DNA from: JAGOCV01 sp049445855
GTDB taxonomy: Bacteria; Pseudomonadota; Gammaproteobacteria; Burkholderiales; Burkholderiaceae_C
Length of the DNA: 64,000 bases
Assembly (NCBI RefSeq): GCF_049445855.1
Contig: NZ_JBMSDV010000001.1
Coordinates: 1,432,184-1,496,183, forward strand
Direction of reading: 5' to 3'
Shown here: piece after piece, positions 46,113 through 53,573 of the stretch
Layout: each line of letters starts with the position of its first letter
Position numbering within the stretch: the stretch's first letter is position 1
The notes under the pieces: generated by a model
The model's input: the letters and a program-made list of their open reading frames with translations, nothing else
What the model was told of the DNA's origin: nothing
Databases searched by the model: none
Program-made: the position numbers and the translations under genes

Positions 46113-46214
46113 ATGGAATCCTCGCCTGCCGTCTTGCCCGTCACGACGCTGCACGGCAAGCCGATTGGAAACGACCGCGTCGGCCCCATCTACAAACAGG
46201 AAGCCCAACCATGA
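46113..46214 (+). pseudogene. 3' remnant of an aminotransferase class-IV (D-amino acid aminotransferase-like) gene
   Basis: An open frame of 33 codons ends at TGA 46212-46214, overlapping the DUF493 start by ATGA. Its product contains LPVTTLHGKPIGNDRVGP, which matches the end of branched-chain/D-amino acid aminotransferases (V-x-x-V-T-x-L-D-G-x-P-[VI]-G-x-G-x-x-G-P). The same frame continues open upstream to about 46020 but is not aminotransferase-like, and the ~250 missing residues are not nearby. In related genomes an intact dat gene often precedes DUF493-lipB-lipA. I infer a deletion that removed most of it. A genuine short peptide gene is the alternative. Confidence 0.55.
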
Positions 46215-46495
46215 CCACCACCGACTCGACGCCCCGCAGCGAATCGCTCATCGAATATCCGTCGCGCTTTCCCATCAAGGTGATGGGCGCGAAGGTGGAC
46301 GGATTCGTGCACGCGGTCACGGCCATCGCAAAGCAGTTCGACCCCGGATTCGATGCATCCAGCGTCGAGTTGCGCGACAGCAAGGCCGGCAACTACCTGG
46401 GCGTCACCATCACCATCACGGCCACCAGCCGCGAGCAGCTCGACGAGCTGTACCGCACGCTGTCCACGCATCCGATGGTGAAGGTCGTCCTCTGA
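46211..46495 (+). CDS. ybeD: DUF493 (YbeD) family protein
   Basis: A 94-residue ACT-like small protein. It reads LIEYPSRFPIKVMGAKVDGFVHAVTAIAKQFDPGFDASSVELRDSKAGNYLGVTITITATSREQLDELYRTLSTHPMVKVVL, the DUF493/YbeD fold, normally encoded next to lipB. Its start overlaps the stop of the aminotransferase remnant. The longer open frame upstream to 46037 is in the same frame but lies outside the conserved domain. Its biochemical role, probably linked to lipoate or aminotransferase regulation, is unknown. Confidence 0.92.
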   Translation: MTTTDSTPRSESLIEYPSRFPIKVMGAKVDGFVHAVTAIAKQFDPGFDASSVELRDSKAGNYLGVTITITATSREQLDELYRTLSTHPMVKVVL

Positions 46496-46510
46496 GGGTT
46501 GCCGCGCCCC

Positions 46511-47179
46511 ATGGAAACGCAAATGCGCGGCCGGGTGGACTACTTGCCCACCTATGCGGCCATGCAGGCCTTCACCGGGAGCCGAACGGCCGAAACGCCG
46601 GACACGCTGTGGGTGTGCGAACACCCACCTGTCTACACGCAGGGGCTGGCCGGGCAGGCGAGCCATGTGCTCGCTCCGGGCGACATTCCCGTGGTCCCAA
46701 CCAACCGCGGTGGCCAGGTCACCTACCATGGTCCCGGCCAGGTCGTGGCCTATCCACTGGTCGACCTGCGGCGGGCCGGCTACTTCGTGAAGGAATACGT
46801 GTACCGGATCGAGGAAGCCGTCCTCCGCACGCTCGGGCATTTCGGGGTGACGGGCCACCGGGTCGCCGGCGCGCCGGGCATCTACGTGCGGCTGGACGAC
46901 CCGTTTTCCCATGCAGCCCTGACCGGCCCTGCGCCGGCCGGCAACCCGTTCCGGGGGCTGGGCAAGATTGCCGCCCTGGGCATCAAGGTCAGCCGCCACT
47001 GTACCTACCACGGCGTGGCACTGAACGTGGCGATGGACCTGGAACCCTTTTCCCGTATCAACCCTTGCGGTTATGCAGGGCTGCAAACCGTGGACCTTTC
47101 TACAATCGGCGTTCAGACCACCTGGGATGAAGCCGCCACCGTGCTGGGCCAGAAGCTCGGCAACAGGCTGGCCCCCTAG
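46511..47179 (+). CDS. lipB: Octanoyl-[acyl-carrier protein]:protein transferase
   Basis: A 222-residue enzyme that moves octanoyl from ACP to lipoyl domains. The active-site regions are TNRGGQVTYHGPGQ, the Lys in GKIAALGIKVSRHCTYHG and the acyl-accepting Cys in INPCGYAGL. An insertion of about 15 residues (DDPFSHAALTGPAPAG) sits before the Lys motif. The ATG at 46511 is preferred over the TTG at 46499, which falls next to the DUF493 stop with no room for a ribosome site. It is 15 bp after DUF493 and 14 bp before lipA. Confidence 0.95.
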   Translation: METQMRGRVDYLPTYAAMQAFTGSRTAETPDTLWVCEHPPVYTQGLAGQASHVLAPGDIPVVPTNRGGQVTYHGPGQVVAYPLVDLRRAGYFVKEYVYRIEEAVLRTLGHFGVTGHRVAGAPGIYVRLDDPFSHAALTGPAPAGNPFRGLGKIAALGIKVSRHCTYHGVALNVAMDLEPFSRINPCGYAGLQTVDLSTIGVQTTWDEAATVLGQKLGNRLAP

Positions 47180-47193
47180 AAGATGAGCCAACG

Positions 47194-48186
47194 ATGAGCA
47201 CCACCGAAGTCGTGCGCGATGCGCAAACCGTCGAGACCTACAACGCCTCTGCCAAGCAGAAGGCGGCGGCGAAGCTTTCGCGCATTCCCGTGAAGGTCGA
47301 GCACGCCGAGGTGCTCAAGAAGCCGGACTGGATCCGCGTCAAGGCGGGCTCGCCCACCACGCGCTTCTACGAGATCAAGCAGATCCTGCGTGAAAGCAAT
47401 CTGCACACGGTGTGCGAGGAAGCCTCGTGCCCGAACATCGGCGAGTGCTTCGGCAAGGGCACGGCCACGTTCATGATCATGGGTGACAAATGCACCCGCC
47501 GCTGCCCGTTCTGCGACGTGGGCCATGGCCGCCCCGATCCGCTGGACAAGGACGAGCCGCTGAACCTGGCGCGCACCATTGCACGCCTGAAGCTCAAGTA
47601 CGTGGTGATCACCAGCGTGGACCGCGACGACCTGCGTGACGGCGGCAGCGGCCACTTCGTCGAGTGCATCCGGAAGACACGCGAACTCTCCCCATCGACG
47701 CAGATCGAAATCCTCGTGCCCGACTTCCGCGGCCGCGACGACCGCGCACTCGAAATCCTGAAAGCCGCACCGCCGGACGTGATGAACCACAACCTGGAAA
47801 CCGCGCCCCGCCTGTACAAGGAAGCGCGCCCGGGCAGCGACTACCAGTTCAGCCTGAACCTGCTGAAGAAGTTCAAGGCGCTGCATCCGACCGTGCCGAC
47901 CAAGAGCGGCATCATGGTGGGCCTGGGCGAAACCGACGAGGAAATCCTGCAGGTCATGCGCGACATGCGCGAGCACGACATCGACATGCTCACCATCGGC
48001 CAGTACCTCGCGCCGACCATGAGCCACCTGCCCGTGCGCCGCTACGTGCACCCCGACACCTTCCGGATGTTCGAGGAGAAGGCGTACGAGATGGGCTTCA
48101 CCCACGCCGCCGTCGGTGCGATGGTCCGGTCGAGCTACCACGCCGACCACCAGGCCGAGATGGCCGGCCTCCAGCCGGTCGCCTGA
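47194..48186 (+). CDS. lipA: Lipoyl synthase
   Basis: A 330-residue radical SAM enzyme inserting two sulphurs into octanoyl groups on E2 and GcvH. The auxiliary cluster motif C74-x4-C79-x5-C85 and the radical SAM motif C100-x3-C104-x2-C107 are both intact. The N-terminal ~20 residues are low-similarity. Directly follows lipB, together completing the endogenous lipoate pathway. Confidence 0.97.
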   Translation: MSTTEVVRDAQTVETYNASAKQKAAAKLSRIPVKVEHAEVLKKPDWIRVKAGSPTTRFYEIKQILRESNLHTVCEEASCPNIGECFGKGTATFMIMGDKCTRRCPFCDVGHGRPDPLDKDEPLNLARTIARLKLKYVVITSVDRDDLRDGGSGHFVECIRKTRELSPSTQIEILVPDFRGRDDRALEILKAAPPDVMNHNLETAPRLYKEARPGSDYQFSLNLLKKFKALHPTVPTKSGIMVGLGETDEEILQVMRDMREHDIDMLTIGQYLAPTMSHLPVRRYVHPDTFRMFEEKAYEMGFTHAAVGAMVRSSYHADHQAEMAGLQPVA

Positions 48187-48205
48187 CAAGCGCAGTGCCG
48201 CCGCC

Positions 48206-49150
48206 GTGAACACGACCGCGGCATCTTCCGCCCCCAGCGCCTCGCCCTGGCGGGCGCCGCACGCAACACCTGCCTGCCCCAACTGCGGCGCGCTGATGCA
48301 GCCCACGCCGCTGGAAGGTCACTATGGTCCGCCGGTCCCCACGGACGTCTGCCTGAACTGCCACCTGGTGTGGTTCGATGAATTCGAATCGGTCCGCCTG
48401 TCGGGGCTGGGTTGGGTGCAGTTGCTGCGGCTCATGCGCACCGGCGACTCTTCTTCCGGCGCGCCGTTGTCGTCAAGGCTGGGTTGCGTGCGCTGCGATG
48501 CGCCGCTGAAGCCGGTGAACAACCTCACGCGATTCGGCCGCTTCGCTGCGCTCGAATGCCCACGCCGTCACGGCCACCTGCAGACATTCAGCCTGCTGCT
48601 CGCCGAGCGTGGCCTCGTGCGCCCGATGTCGCGCAGCGACCTGCAGACTCTGGCCGAGGAAAAGCGTGTGGCCTGCTGCCTCAATTGCGGCAGCGCCATC
48701 TCGGAACTGGCTGAACGGTGCAAGCACTGCGAAAGCCCCCTGGTGGTGATCGACATGCCGCGCCTCATGGAAGCCCTGCTGGTGCGCCACGCCAAGCCGG
48801 TGTCGGAAGAAGCCGCGTCGCATGTGGCATGGCATTGCATGGGCTGCGGTTCGGCGCTGGAGCCCACGCGCTCGGCGCGTTGCGAGTACTGCCATCACGC
48901 CGTGGTGGTGCCGTCACTGGTGGACATCGGGCCCCTGCTGGACACTGTGGAGCCGATCCTGCGCGGCTTCCTGCCGCGCGCCGCGAAGCCCCATGGTGCA
49001 CGCCTGCGCGAGCAGCTCGGTGACTACCGCGCCACAGCCGTGTTCCGCTTCTGGCGACGATTCTCCGAGCCGAAGCGCGAAACCGTGACGCTGGTGAAGG
49101 TGGTGTTCGCGATGATCACCGCGCTGGCCATCTGGATCTACCTGCACTGA
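48206..49150 (+). CDS. Multi zinc-ribbon membrane-anchored protein
   Basis: A 314-residue protein with no recognised full-length family. Paired cysteine motifs are CPNC...CLNC (residues ~30-55), CVRC...C, CLNC...CKHC and CMGC...CEYC, so four zinc ribbons or knuckles are likely. A single transmembrane segment ends the protein (VVFAMITALAIWIYLH). The start is GTG at 48206, 20 bp after lipA: it is the first start that includes the first CPNC. It may bind zinc and a protein partner; the region between the ribbons is helical and soluble. Confidence 0.75.
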   Translation: MNTTAASSAPSASPWRAPHATPACPNCGALMQPTPLEGHYGPPVPTDVCLNCHLVWFDEFESVRLSGLGWVQLLRLMRTGDSSSGAPLSSRLGCVRCDAPLKPVNNLTRFGRFAALECPRRHGHLQTFSLLLAERGLVRPMSRSDLQTLAEEKRVACCLNCGSAISELAERCKHCESPLVVIDMPRLMEALLVRHAKPVSEEAASHVAWHCMGCGSALEPTRSARCEYCHHAVVVPSLVDIGPLLDTVEPILRGFLPRAAKPHGARLREQLGDYRATAVFRFWRRFSEPKRETVTLVKVVFAMITALAIWIYLH

Positions 49151-49169
49151 GCGAGGGGCCGGTGGCCGC

Positions 49170-50918
49170 TCACTCCGTCAGCATCAGCGACGGCTCTTCC
49201 GCGTGCAGCACCTGCTGCGCCCAGCCGGCCAGGCGCGACGTGTCAGCGCGCAGGACTTCCTGCTTCACCGCCAGGATCTGCGCCGGGTGCATCGAAAAGC
49301 TGCGCAGGCCGAGACCGAGCAGCAGGCGCGTGAGCGCGATGTCACCCGCCATTTCGCCGCAGACGCTCACGCCCTTGCCCTGCGCATTGCATTCGGCGAT
49401 CGTGTCGGCGAGCAGGCGCAGCACGGCCGGATGCAGCGGGTCGTACAGGTGCGCGACCGATTCGTCGGCACGGTCGATGGCCAGCGTGTACTGGATCAGG
49501 TCGTTCGTGCCGACCGAGAGGAAATCGAAGTACTTGAGGAACAGCTTGAGCGTGAGTGCCGCAGCCGGGATTTCGATCATCGCGCCCAGCTTCACGTCGC
49601 CGAAGGCGATGCCCCGCGCCTTCAGGTCGGCACGGGCCTGCTCGATCAACGCGATCGTCTGACGGATCTCCACACCGTGCGCCAGCATGGGGATGAGCAT
49701 GTGAACCGGACCGTGCGCCGCCGCCCGCAGGATGGCGCGCAACTGGTCGAGGAACATGGCCGGATCTGCCAGGCTCCAGCGGATCGCGCGCAGGCCGAGC
49801 GCCGGATTCAGGTGCGCCTCTTCCTTGAGGGCGCGGTCCAGCGGCTTGTCGGCACCGACGTCCACGGTACGGATGGTGACGGGCAGGCCCTGCATGCCCT
49901 CGACGGCGCGACGGTAGGCCTGGTACTGCTCCTCCTCGCCCGGCAGGTTGCCGCTGCGGCCCATGAACAGGAATTCGCTGCGGAACAGGCCTACGCCCTG
50001 GGCGCCGGCCTTGACGGCCGCCGTCGCGTCGTCGGGCATCTCGATGTTGGCGAGCAATTCCACGTGCTGGCCGTCCAGCGTGACGGCGGGCGTGTGGCGC
50101 AGCCGCGAAAGGCGCTCGCGCTCGACTTCGCCCTGCCGTTGCTTGAAGCCGTATTCGGCGAGGATGATCGCCGACGGATCGACGATCACCACACCGGCAT
50201 CGCCGTCTATGATGACCCAGTCGTCCTGCCGCACCAGCTGGCTCGCCAGCCGCGCACCCACCACGGCAGGGATGTCCATGCTGCGCGCGACGATCGCGGT
50301 GTGCGAAGTCTTGCCGCCCACATCGGTCACGAAGCCGGCAAACACGCTCTGCTTGAACTGCAGCATGTCGGCCGGCGAGAGGTCGTGGGCGATCAGAACC
50401 AGCGGCACGTCGACCGTGTCGTCCAGCAGCAGGTCCTGCTGGGTCCTTCGGCGCGGCGTGGCGACCACGGGAAGCGCTGCCCCCTTCATGTGGCGCAGGA
50501 TGCGTTCGACCACCTGCTCGAGGTCGGCCTTGCGTTCGCGCAGGTACTCGTCCTCCATCTCGTCGAACTGGCGGGCGATCACCTCGAGTTGCGTCGTCAG
50601 GGCCCATTCGGCGTTGTAAAGCCGCTCGCTCACCCAGTGCTTGACGCCGTTCTCCATCTCCTTGTCCTGCAGGAGCATGAGATGCACATCCAGCAGCGCG
50701 GTGAGCTCGGGCGGCGCATCGCGCGGCATGTCTTCCTGCAGCCGCTGGATTTCCTCGACCACTGCGTTGCGCGCGGTGCGCACGCGCATGACTTCGGACT
50801 CGACCTGGTGCGGCTCGATGAAATAGTGCGCCACGTCCACGCGGCTCGATGCCACGATCACGGCGCGCCCGATGGCGACGCCGCGCGCGACAGGAAGGCC
50901 GTGGACAGCGAAGGTCAT
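49170..50918 (-). CDS. ptsI: PTS enzyme I (phosphoenolpyruvate-protein phosphotransferase)
   Basis: A 582-residue protein with three regions: an N-terminal HPr-binding helical part, the phospho-His domain with H206 in T-S-H-T-A-I-V-A-R-S, and the C-terminal PEP-binding TIM barrel with conserved GVGLFRSEFLFM, DVGADKPL and FSVGTNDLIQYTLAIDR. It passes phosphate from PEP to HPr. It is the last gene of the EIIA-HPr-EI operon, 4 bp after HPr. No sugar-specific EIIB/EIIC is present in the window, so the system probably has regulatory roles. Confidence 0.97.
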   Translation of the reverse strand: MTFAVHGLPVARGVAIGRAVIVASSRVDVAHYFIEPHQVESEVMRVRTARNAVVEEIQRLQEDMPRDAPPELTALLDVHLMLLQDKEMENGVKHWVSERLYNAEWALTTQLEVIARQFDEMEDEYLRERKADLEQVVERILRHMKGAALPVVATPRRRTQQDLLLDDTVDVPLVLIAHDLSPADMLQFKQSVFAGFVTDVGGKTSHTAIVARSMDIPAVVGARLASQLVRQDDWVIIDGDAGVVIVDPSAIILAEYGFKQRQGEVERERLSRLRHTPAVTLDGQHVELLANIEMPDDATAAVKAGAQGVGLFRSEFLFMGRSGNLPGEEEQYQAYRRAVEGMQGLPVTIRTVDVGADKPLDRALKEEAHLNPALGLRAIRWSLADPAMFLDQLRAILRAAAHGPVHMLIPMLAHGVEIRQTIALIEQARADLKARGIAFGDVKLGAMIEIPAAALTLKLFLKYFDFLSVGTNDLIQYTLAIDRADESVAHLYDPLHPAVLRLLADTIAECNAQGKGVSVCGEMAGDIALTRLLLGLGLRSFSMHPAQILAVKQEVLRADTSRLAGWAQQVLHAEEPSLMLTE

Positions 50919-50922
50919 CGCG

Positions 50923-51192
50923 TCACTCGCCTTCGCCGAACTTGTCGCCGATCAGCGCGAGCAATGCATCCATCGCTTCCTGCTCGCGTTCGCCGCTGGT
51001 CTCCAGCTCGACTTGCGTGCCGATGCCCGCGGCCAGCATCATCACGCCCATGATGCTCTTGGCATTGACGCGGCGCTCGCCGCGCGCGATCCACACTTCA
51101 CACGGGAATGAGCCGGCCAGCTTGGTCAGCTTGGCCGAAGCCCGGGCATGCAGGCCCAGCTTATTGCTGATGGTCGTAGATGTTCTGATCAT
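50923..51192 (-). CDS. ptsH: PTS phosphocarrier protein HPr
   Basis: An 89-residue phosphocarrier. H15 lies in LGLHARASAKL and S46 in KSIMGVMML, both the usual phosphorylation positions. The start at 51192 lies inside the EIIA gene (32-bp overlap), a longer overlap than usual; M1 is used because the N-terminal beta strand is conserved from there. Upstream partner is EIIA, downstream ptsI. Confidence 0.95.
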   Translation of the reverse strand: MIRTSTTISNKLGLHARASAKLTKLAGSFPCEVWIARGERRVNAKSIMGVMMLAAGIGTQVELETSGEREQEAMDALLALIGDKFGEGE

Positions 51193-51604
51193 TCTTTCGT
51201 CTGGCCTGGTTCTGGGGTGCGGTGATCGCCACCTGCATCACCCCCTGCGTGCCGCCCACCACGGCACGTTGCACGAGCGCCTCGAGCGACTCGTGGCGAT
51301 AACTCACGGTACGCAGCAGCATCGGGAGATTCACTCCGGTGATCAGGCGTGAATTCACGCCGTCCACCAGCTTCTGCGCCACATTGCACGGCGTCGCACC
51401 GAACAGGTCGGTCAGCACCAGTGTGCTGTCCGTGCCGAGCTGGTCCATCGTGATGCGCGCTGCGGAGAGCGTCTCCTCGGGCGACACATTGGGCTGTACA
51501 TCCATTGCCAGCACACCGCGCCCGCAGTCGGGGAACACATGCAGCGCACACTGCCGCAAGGCGTGGGCCAGCGGCGCATGGGCAATGATGAAAATGCCGT
51601 TCAT
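51161..51604 (-). CDS. PTS EIIA of the mannose/fructose superfamily
   Basis: A 147-residue single-domain EIIA. The phospho-His is H9 in M-N-G-I-F-I-I-A-H-A, and the fold is shown by the LVLTDLFGATPCNVAQKLVDG and RLITGVNLPMLLR blocks of the mannose family. The last ~30 residues are specific to this gene and run into ptsH. Without sugar-specific EIIB/C in this window it is probably regulatory. Start overlaps the MFS gene stop by 4 bp (ATGA). Confidence 0.92.
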   Translation of the reverse strand: MNGIFIIAHAPLAHALRQCALHVFPDCGRGVLAMDVQPNVSPEETLSAARITMDQLGTDSTLVLTDLFGATPCNVAQKLVDGVNSRLITGVNLPMLLRTVSYRHESLEALVQRAVVGGTQGVMQVAITAPQNQARRKNDQNIYDHQQ

Positions 51605-52827
51605 GAATCGCGATTATGCGGTTTGCCCGCGAGAAACCAGCCATAAGCGCCCACGCAGCAGACCAGAAGCAACGCCAGCGCTGCGCGGAAGGCCTGCGGT
51701 TCGGACAGGCCCATGGCCTTGAAGCCGTCGATCGACAGCCCGATGCCCCACTGCACGGCGAACACGCCGACAAAGATCACGAGGTTGTAAGCCGAAAGCG
51801 CGCGCCCCGCGAGCGCCGCAGGAAACGCCAGACCGACCGCGGGGTGTGCCTGCGCGACGACGGTACAGCTCACGCAGTAAAGCGCCAGGGCCAGCGCGCC
51901 CGCCCGCGGCCCCGCGACGATGATGCCCAGCAGGCACAACAGATGCACCGGCACGCACCACGTGAGCAGGCGGTCGGCATCGATGCCGCGCCGGGCAAGC
52001 CACGGATTCACCATGCCCCAGGTCCAGAACGTACAGAGCATGGAGACATTCACGGCGAACAGGCCCGTCGCTGCGGCGAGTGGCGTATAGCCCGCCACCT
52101 TCACCATCCACGGCACGGCCCAGAGCGTCTGCACCGCCAGCAGGCCGCCATAGCAGAAAAAGCCCAGCGGCATCATCTTGCGGAAGTACGGGTGCCGCCA
52201 GATCGCGCCGTACCCCGCTGGCGCGTCGCCATGCGGCTGCACGTCCCAGCGCGGCACCTTCCACGCCACGATGATCATGGACACCGCCAGCAAAACTGCC
52301 AGCGCGAGGAACAGCGGACGCCAGCCGGTGATGGGCAGGAGCCACTGCACCGGAAGCGTGGATGCAACCATGCCCAGCGAGCCCGTCATCAGCATCCAAG
52401 AGTTGGCGCGCATCTGCGCGGCAGGCGTGAGCCAGCGTCGGTAGCCGGTGAGAGGAGCCATGAGGCAGGCGCTCACGCCAACACCGGTGAGCACACGCGC
52501 AACCAGCAGGCCGGAAAAGCTGTCCGCCAGCGCGAAGGCCGCGCAGCCTGCCACGGCCACGAAAAGAAAGCCCAGCACCACGCGCTTGGGGCCGTGCCGG
52601 TCGAGCCACGCGCCCAGCGGCAACTGCGTGAACGAGAAGCCGAGGAAATAGCCGCCCGCCAGAAGCCCGAGGTCTCTGGCGTTGAGGCCGAATTCGGCCG
52701 TGAGTGCAGGTGACAGCGTGGCCGTGCTGCCGCGCACCAGCGCCGAGAAGAAATAGGCGAAGGCAAAGGCCAGGAAGACCATGACCGCGACGGGCCGGGA
52801 CAACACGGCGGAGACGGGGGTGTTCAT
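51601..52827 (-). CDS. MFS transporter upstream of the PTS operon
   Basis: A 408-residue transporter with about 12 hydrophobic segments. The hallmark loop motif between TM2 and TM3 is GAWLDRHGPKRVVLG. The substrate is not clear; the family may include small-acid or drug porters. The 4-bp overlap with the EIIA gene downstream and a 4-bp overlap with the lipoprotein gene upstream are unusual and suggest one transcript and perhaps PTS control of the transporter. Confidence 0.88.
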   Translation of the reverse strand: MNTPVSAVLSRPVAVMVFLAFAFAYFFSALVRGSTATLSPALTAEFGLNARDLGLLAGGYFLGFSFTQLPLGAWLDRHGPKRVVLGFLFVAVAGCAAFALADSFSGLLVARVLTGVGVSACLMAPLTGYRRWLTPAAQMRANSWMLMTGSLGMVASTLPVQWLLPITGWRPLFLALAVLLAVSMIIVAWKVPRWDVQPHGDAPAGYGAIWRHPYFRKMMPLGFFCYGGLLAVQTLWAVPWMVKVAGYTPLAAATGLFAVNVSMLCTFWTWGMVNPWLARRGIDADRLLTWCVPVHLLCLLGIIVAGPRAGALALALYCVSCTVVAQAHPAVGLAFPAALAGRALSAYNLVIFVGVFAVQWGIGLSIDGFKAMGLSEPQAFRAALALLLVCCVGAYGWFLAGKPHNRDS

Positions 52828-53369
52828 GAAAGCCTCAAACCCGAGAAGAAGGTTTCAGCGGCTTCACCGGCGGCTTTGCGATCCGGCCCGTTCGTGAGCT
52901 GCATGACCTGCATGACTTTCGCGCCCCGTGCAAACCAGGCGACGCGGACTGCCAGCGCGCTGCCGTCGGCCTGCTGTCCGACGAGCGCCACGCGCGTGGC
53001 CGGCACGGCCGCATCGGCACCCGCCACCGCGATGGGTTCGTCACGCACCTTGGTCGCACGCAACGTTGCCAGCGTCTGCGTCTTCCATTGCGAAAGAAGC
53101 GGGCCCGCGCGGGCCGCATCGGCTGCGTCGACCCACGCAATGGTGAACATGCTGCCGTCTGCCTCGCAGCCCTGCATGCGCATTTCGACAGGATTGCCGC
53201 CCAGATCCACACGGCGGGCGCCATGGTCGGGCTTGCAGGGCAGCAAGGCCTGCAGGTCCGCGCCGTCCATGCGGACTTCGCGCCAGTTGTAGGTGGGGGA
53301 ACACGCGGCCAGCGAGCCCGCCAGACACAAGGTCAGGGACAGGGATGCCAGCGCCGGGAGACAACGCAT
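52824..53369 (-). CDS. Small predicted lipoprotein of unknown function
   Basis: A 181-residue protein. The signal peptide MRCLPALASLSLTLCLAGSLAAC ends in an L-A-A-C lipobox. The mature part is mostly beta and alternates hydrophobic and charged stretches (YNWREVRMDGADLQALLPCKPDHGARRVDLGGNPVEMRMQGCEADGSMFTIAWVD), with a likely disulphide between C74- and C96-type cysteines (positions approximate). The N-terminal extension of the open frame (to 53462) lacks a signal and is not used. Its start overlaps nothing upstream; the stop overlaps the MFS start by 4 bp. Confidence 0.75.
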   Translation of the reverse strand: MRCLPALASLSLTLCLAGSLAACSPTYNWREVRMDGADLQALLPCKPDHGARRVDLGGNPVEMRMQGCEADGSMFTIAWVDAADAARAGPLLSQWKTQTLATLRATKVRDEPIAVAGADAAVPATRVALVGQQADGSALAVRVAWFARGAKVMQVMQLTNGPDRKAAGEAAETFFSGLRLS

Positions 53370-53573
53370 GGCGAGATTATCCCAGCCCGTCGGGGTGGCG
53401 ATCCCGCGGTGGTCAAATACGGGGCATGAGTGATGCTTGGCACTGCCAAAGAGTTGACACAAACCGCCCGCTTGTCTCTCGAACGGGCGTTGACAGGGTT
53501 GTCAGCGCCCGCTGCAGGTGCTTGAATCCCCGTTCGGGCGAAAATTGAACGTTGGCAGAGAGAAAAAATTCAG

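Noticed and set aside
46037..46210. Extended N-terminus for DUF493 from 46037
   Set aside because: The extension is not conserved, overlaps the aminotransferase remnant in another frame, and the ATG at 46211 gives the standard length.
46499..46510. TTG start for lipB at 46499
   Set aside because: It lies 3 bp after the DUF493 stop with no space for a ribosome site; ATG 46511 fits LipB better.
53370..53573. Promoter for the pseudokinase gene from TTGACA at 53454 or 53490, and small palindromes (TTGGC-ACT-GCCAA at 53437-53449)
   Set aside because: No -10 at proper distance from either hexamer; the palindromes are short and unsupported by other copies.
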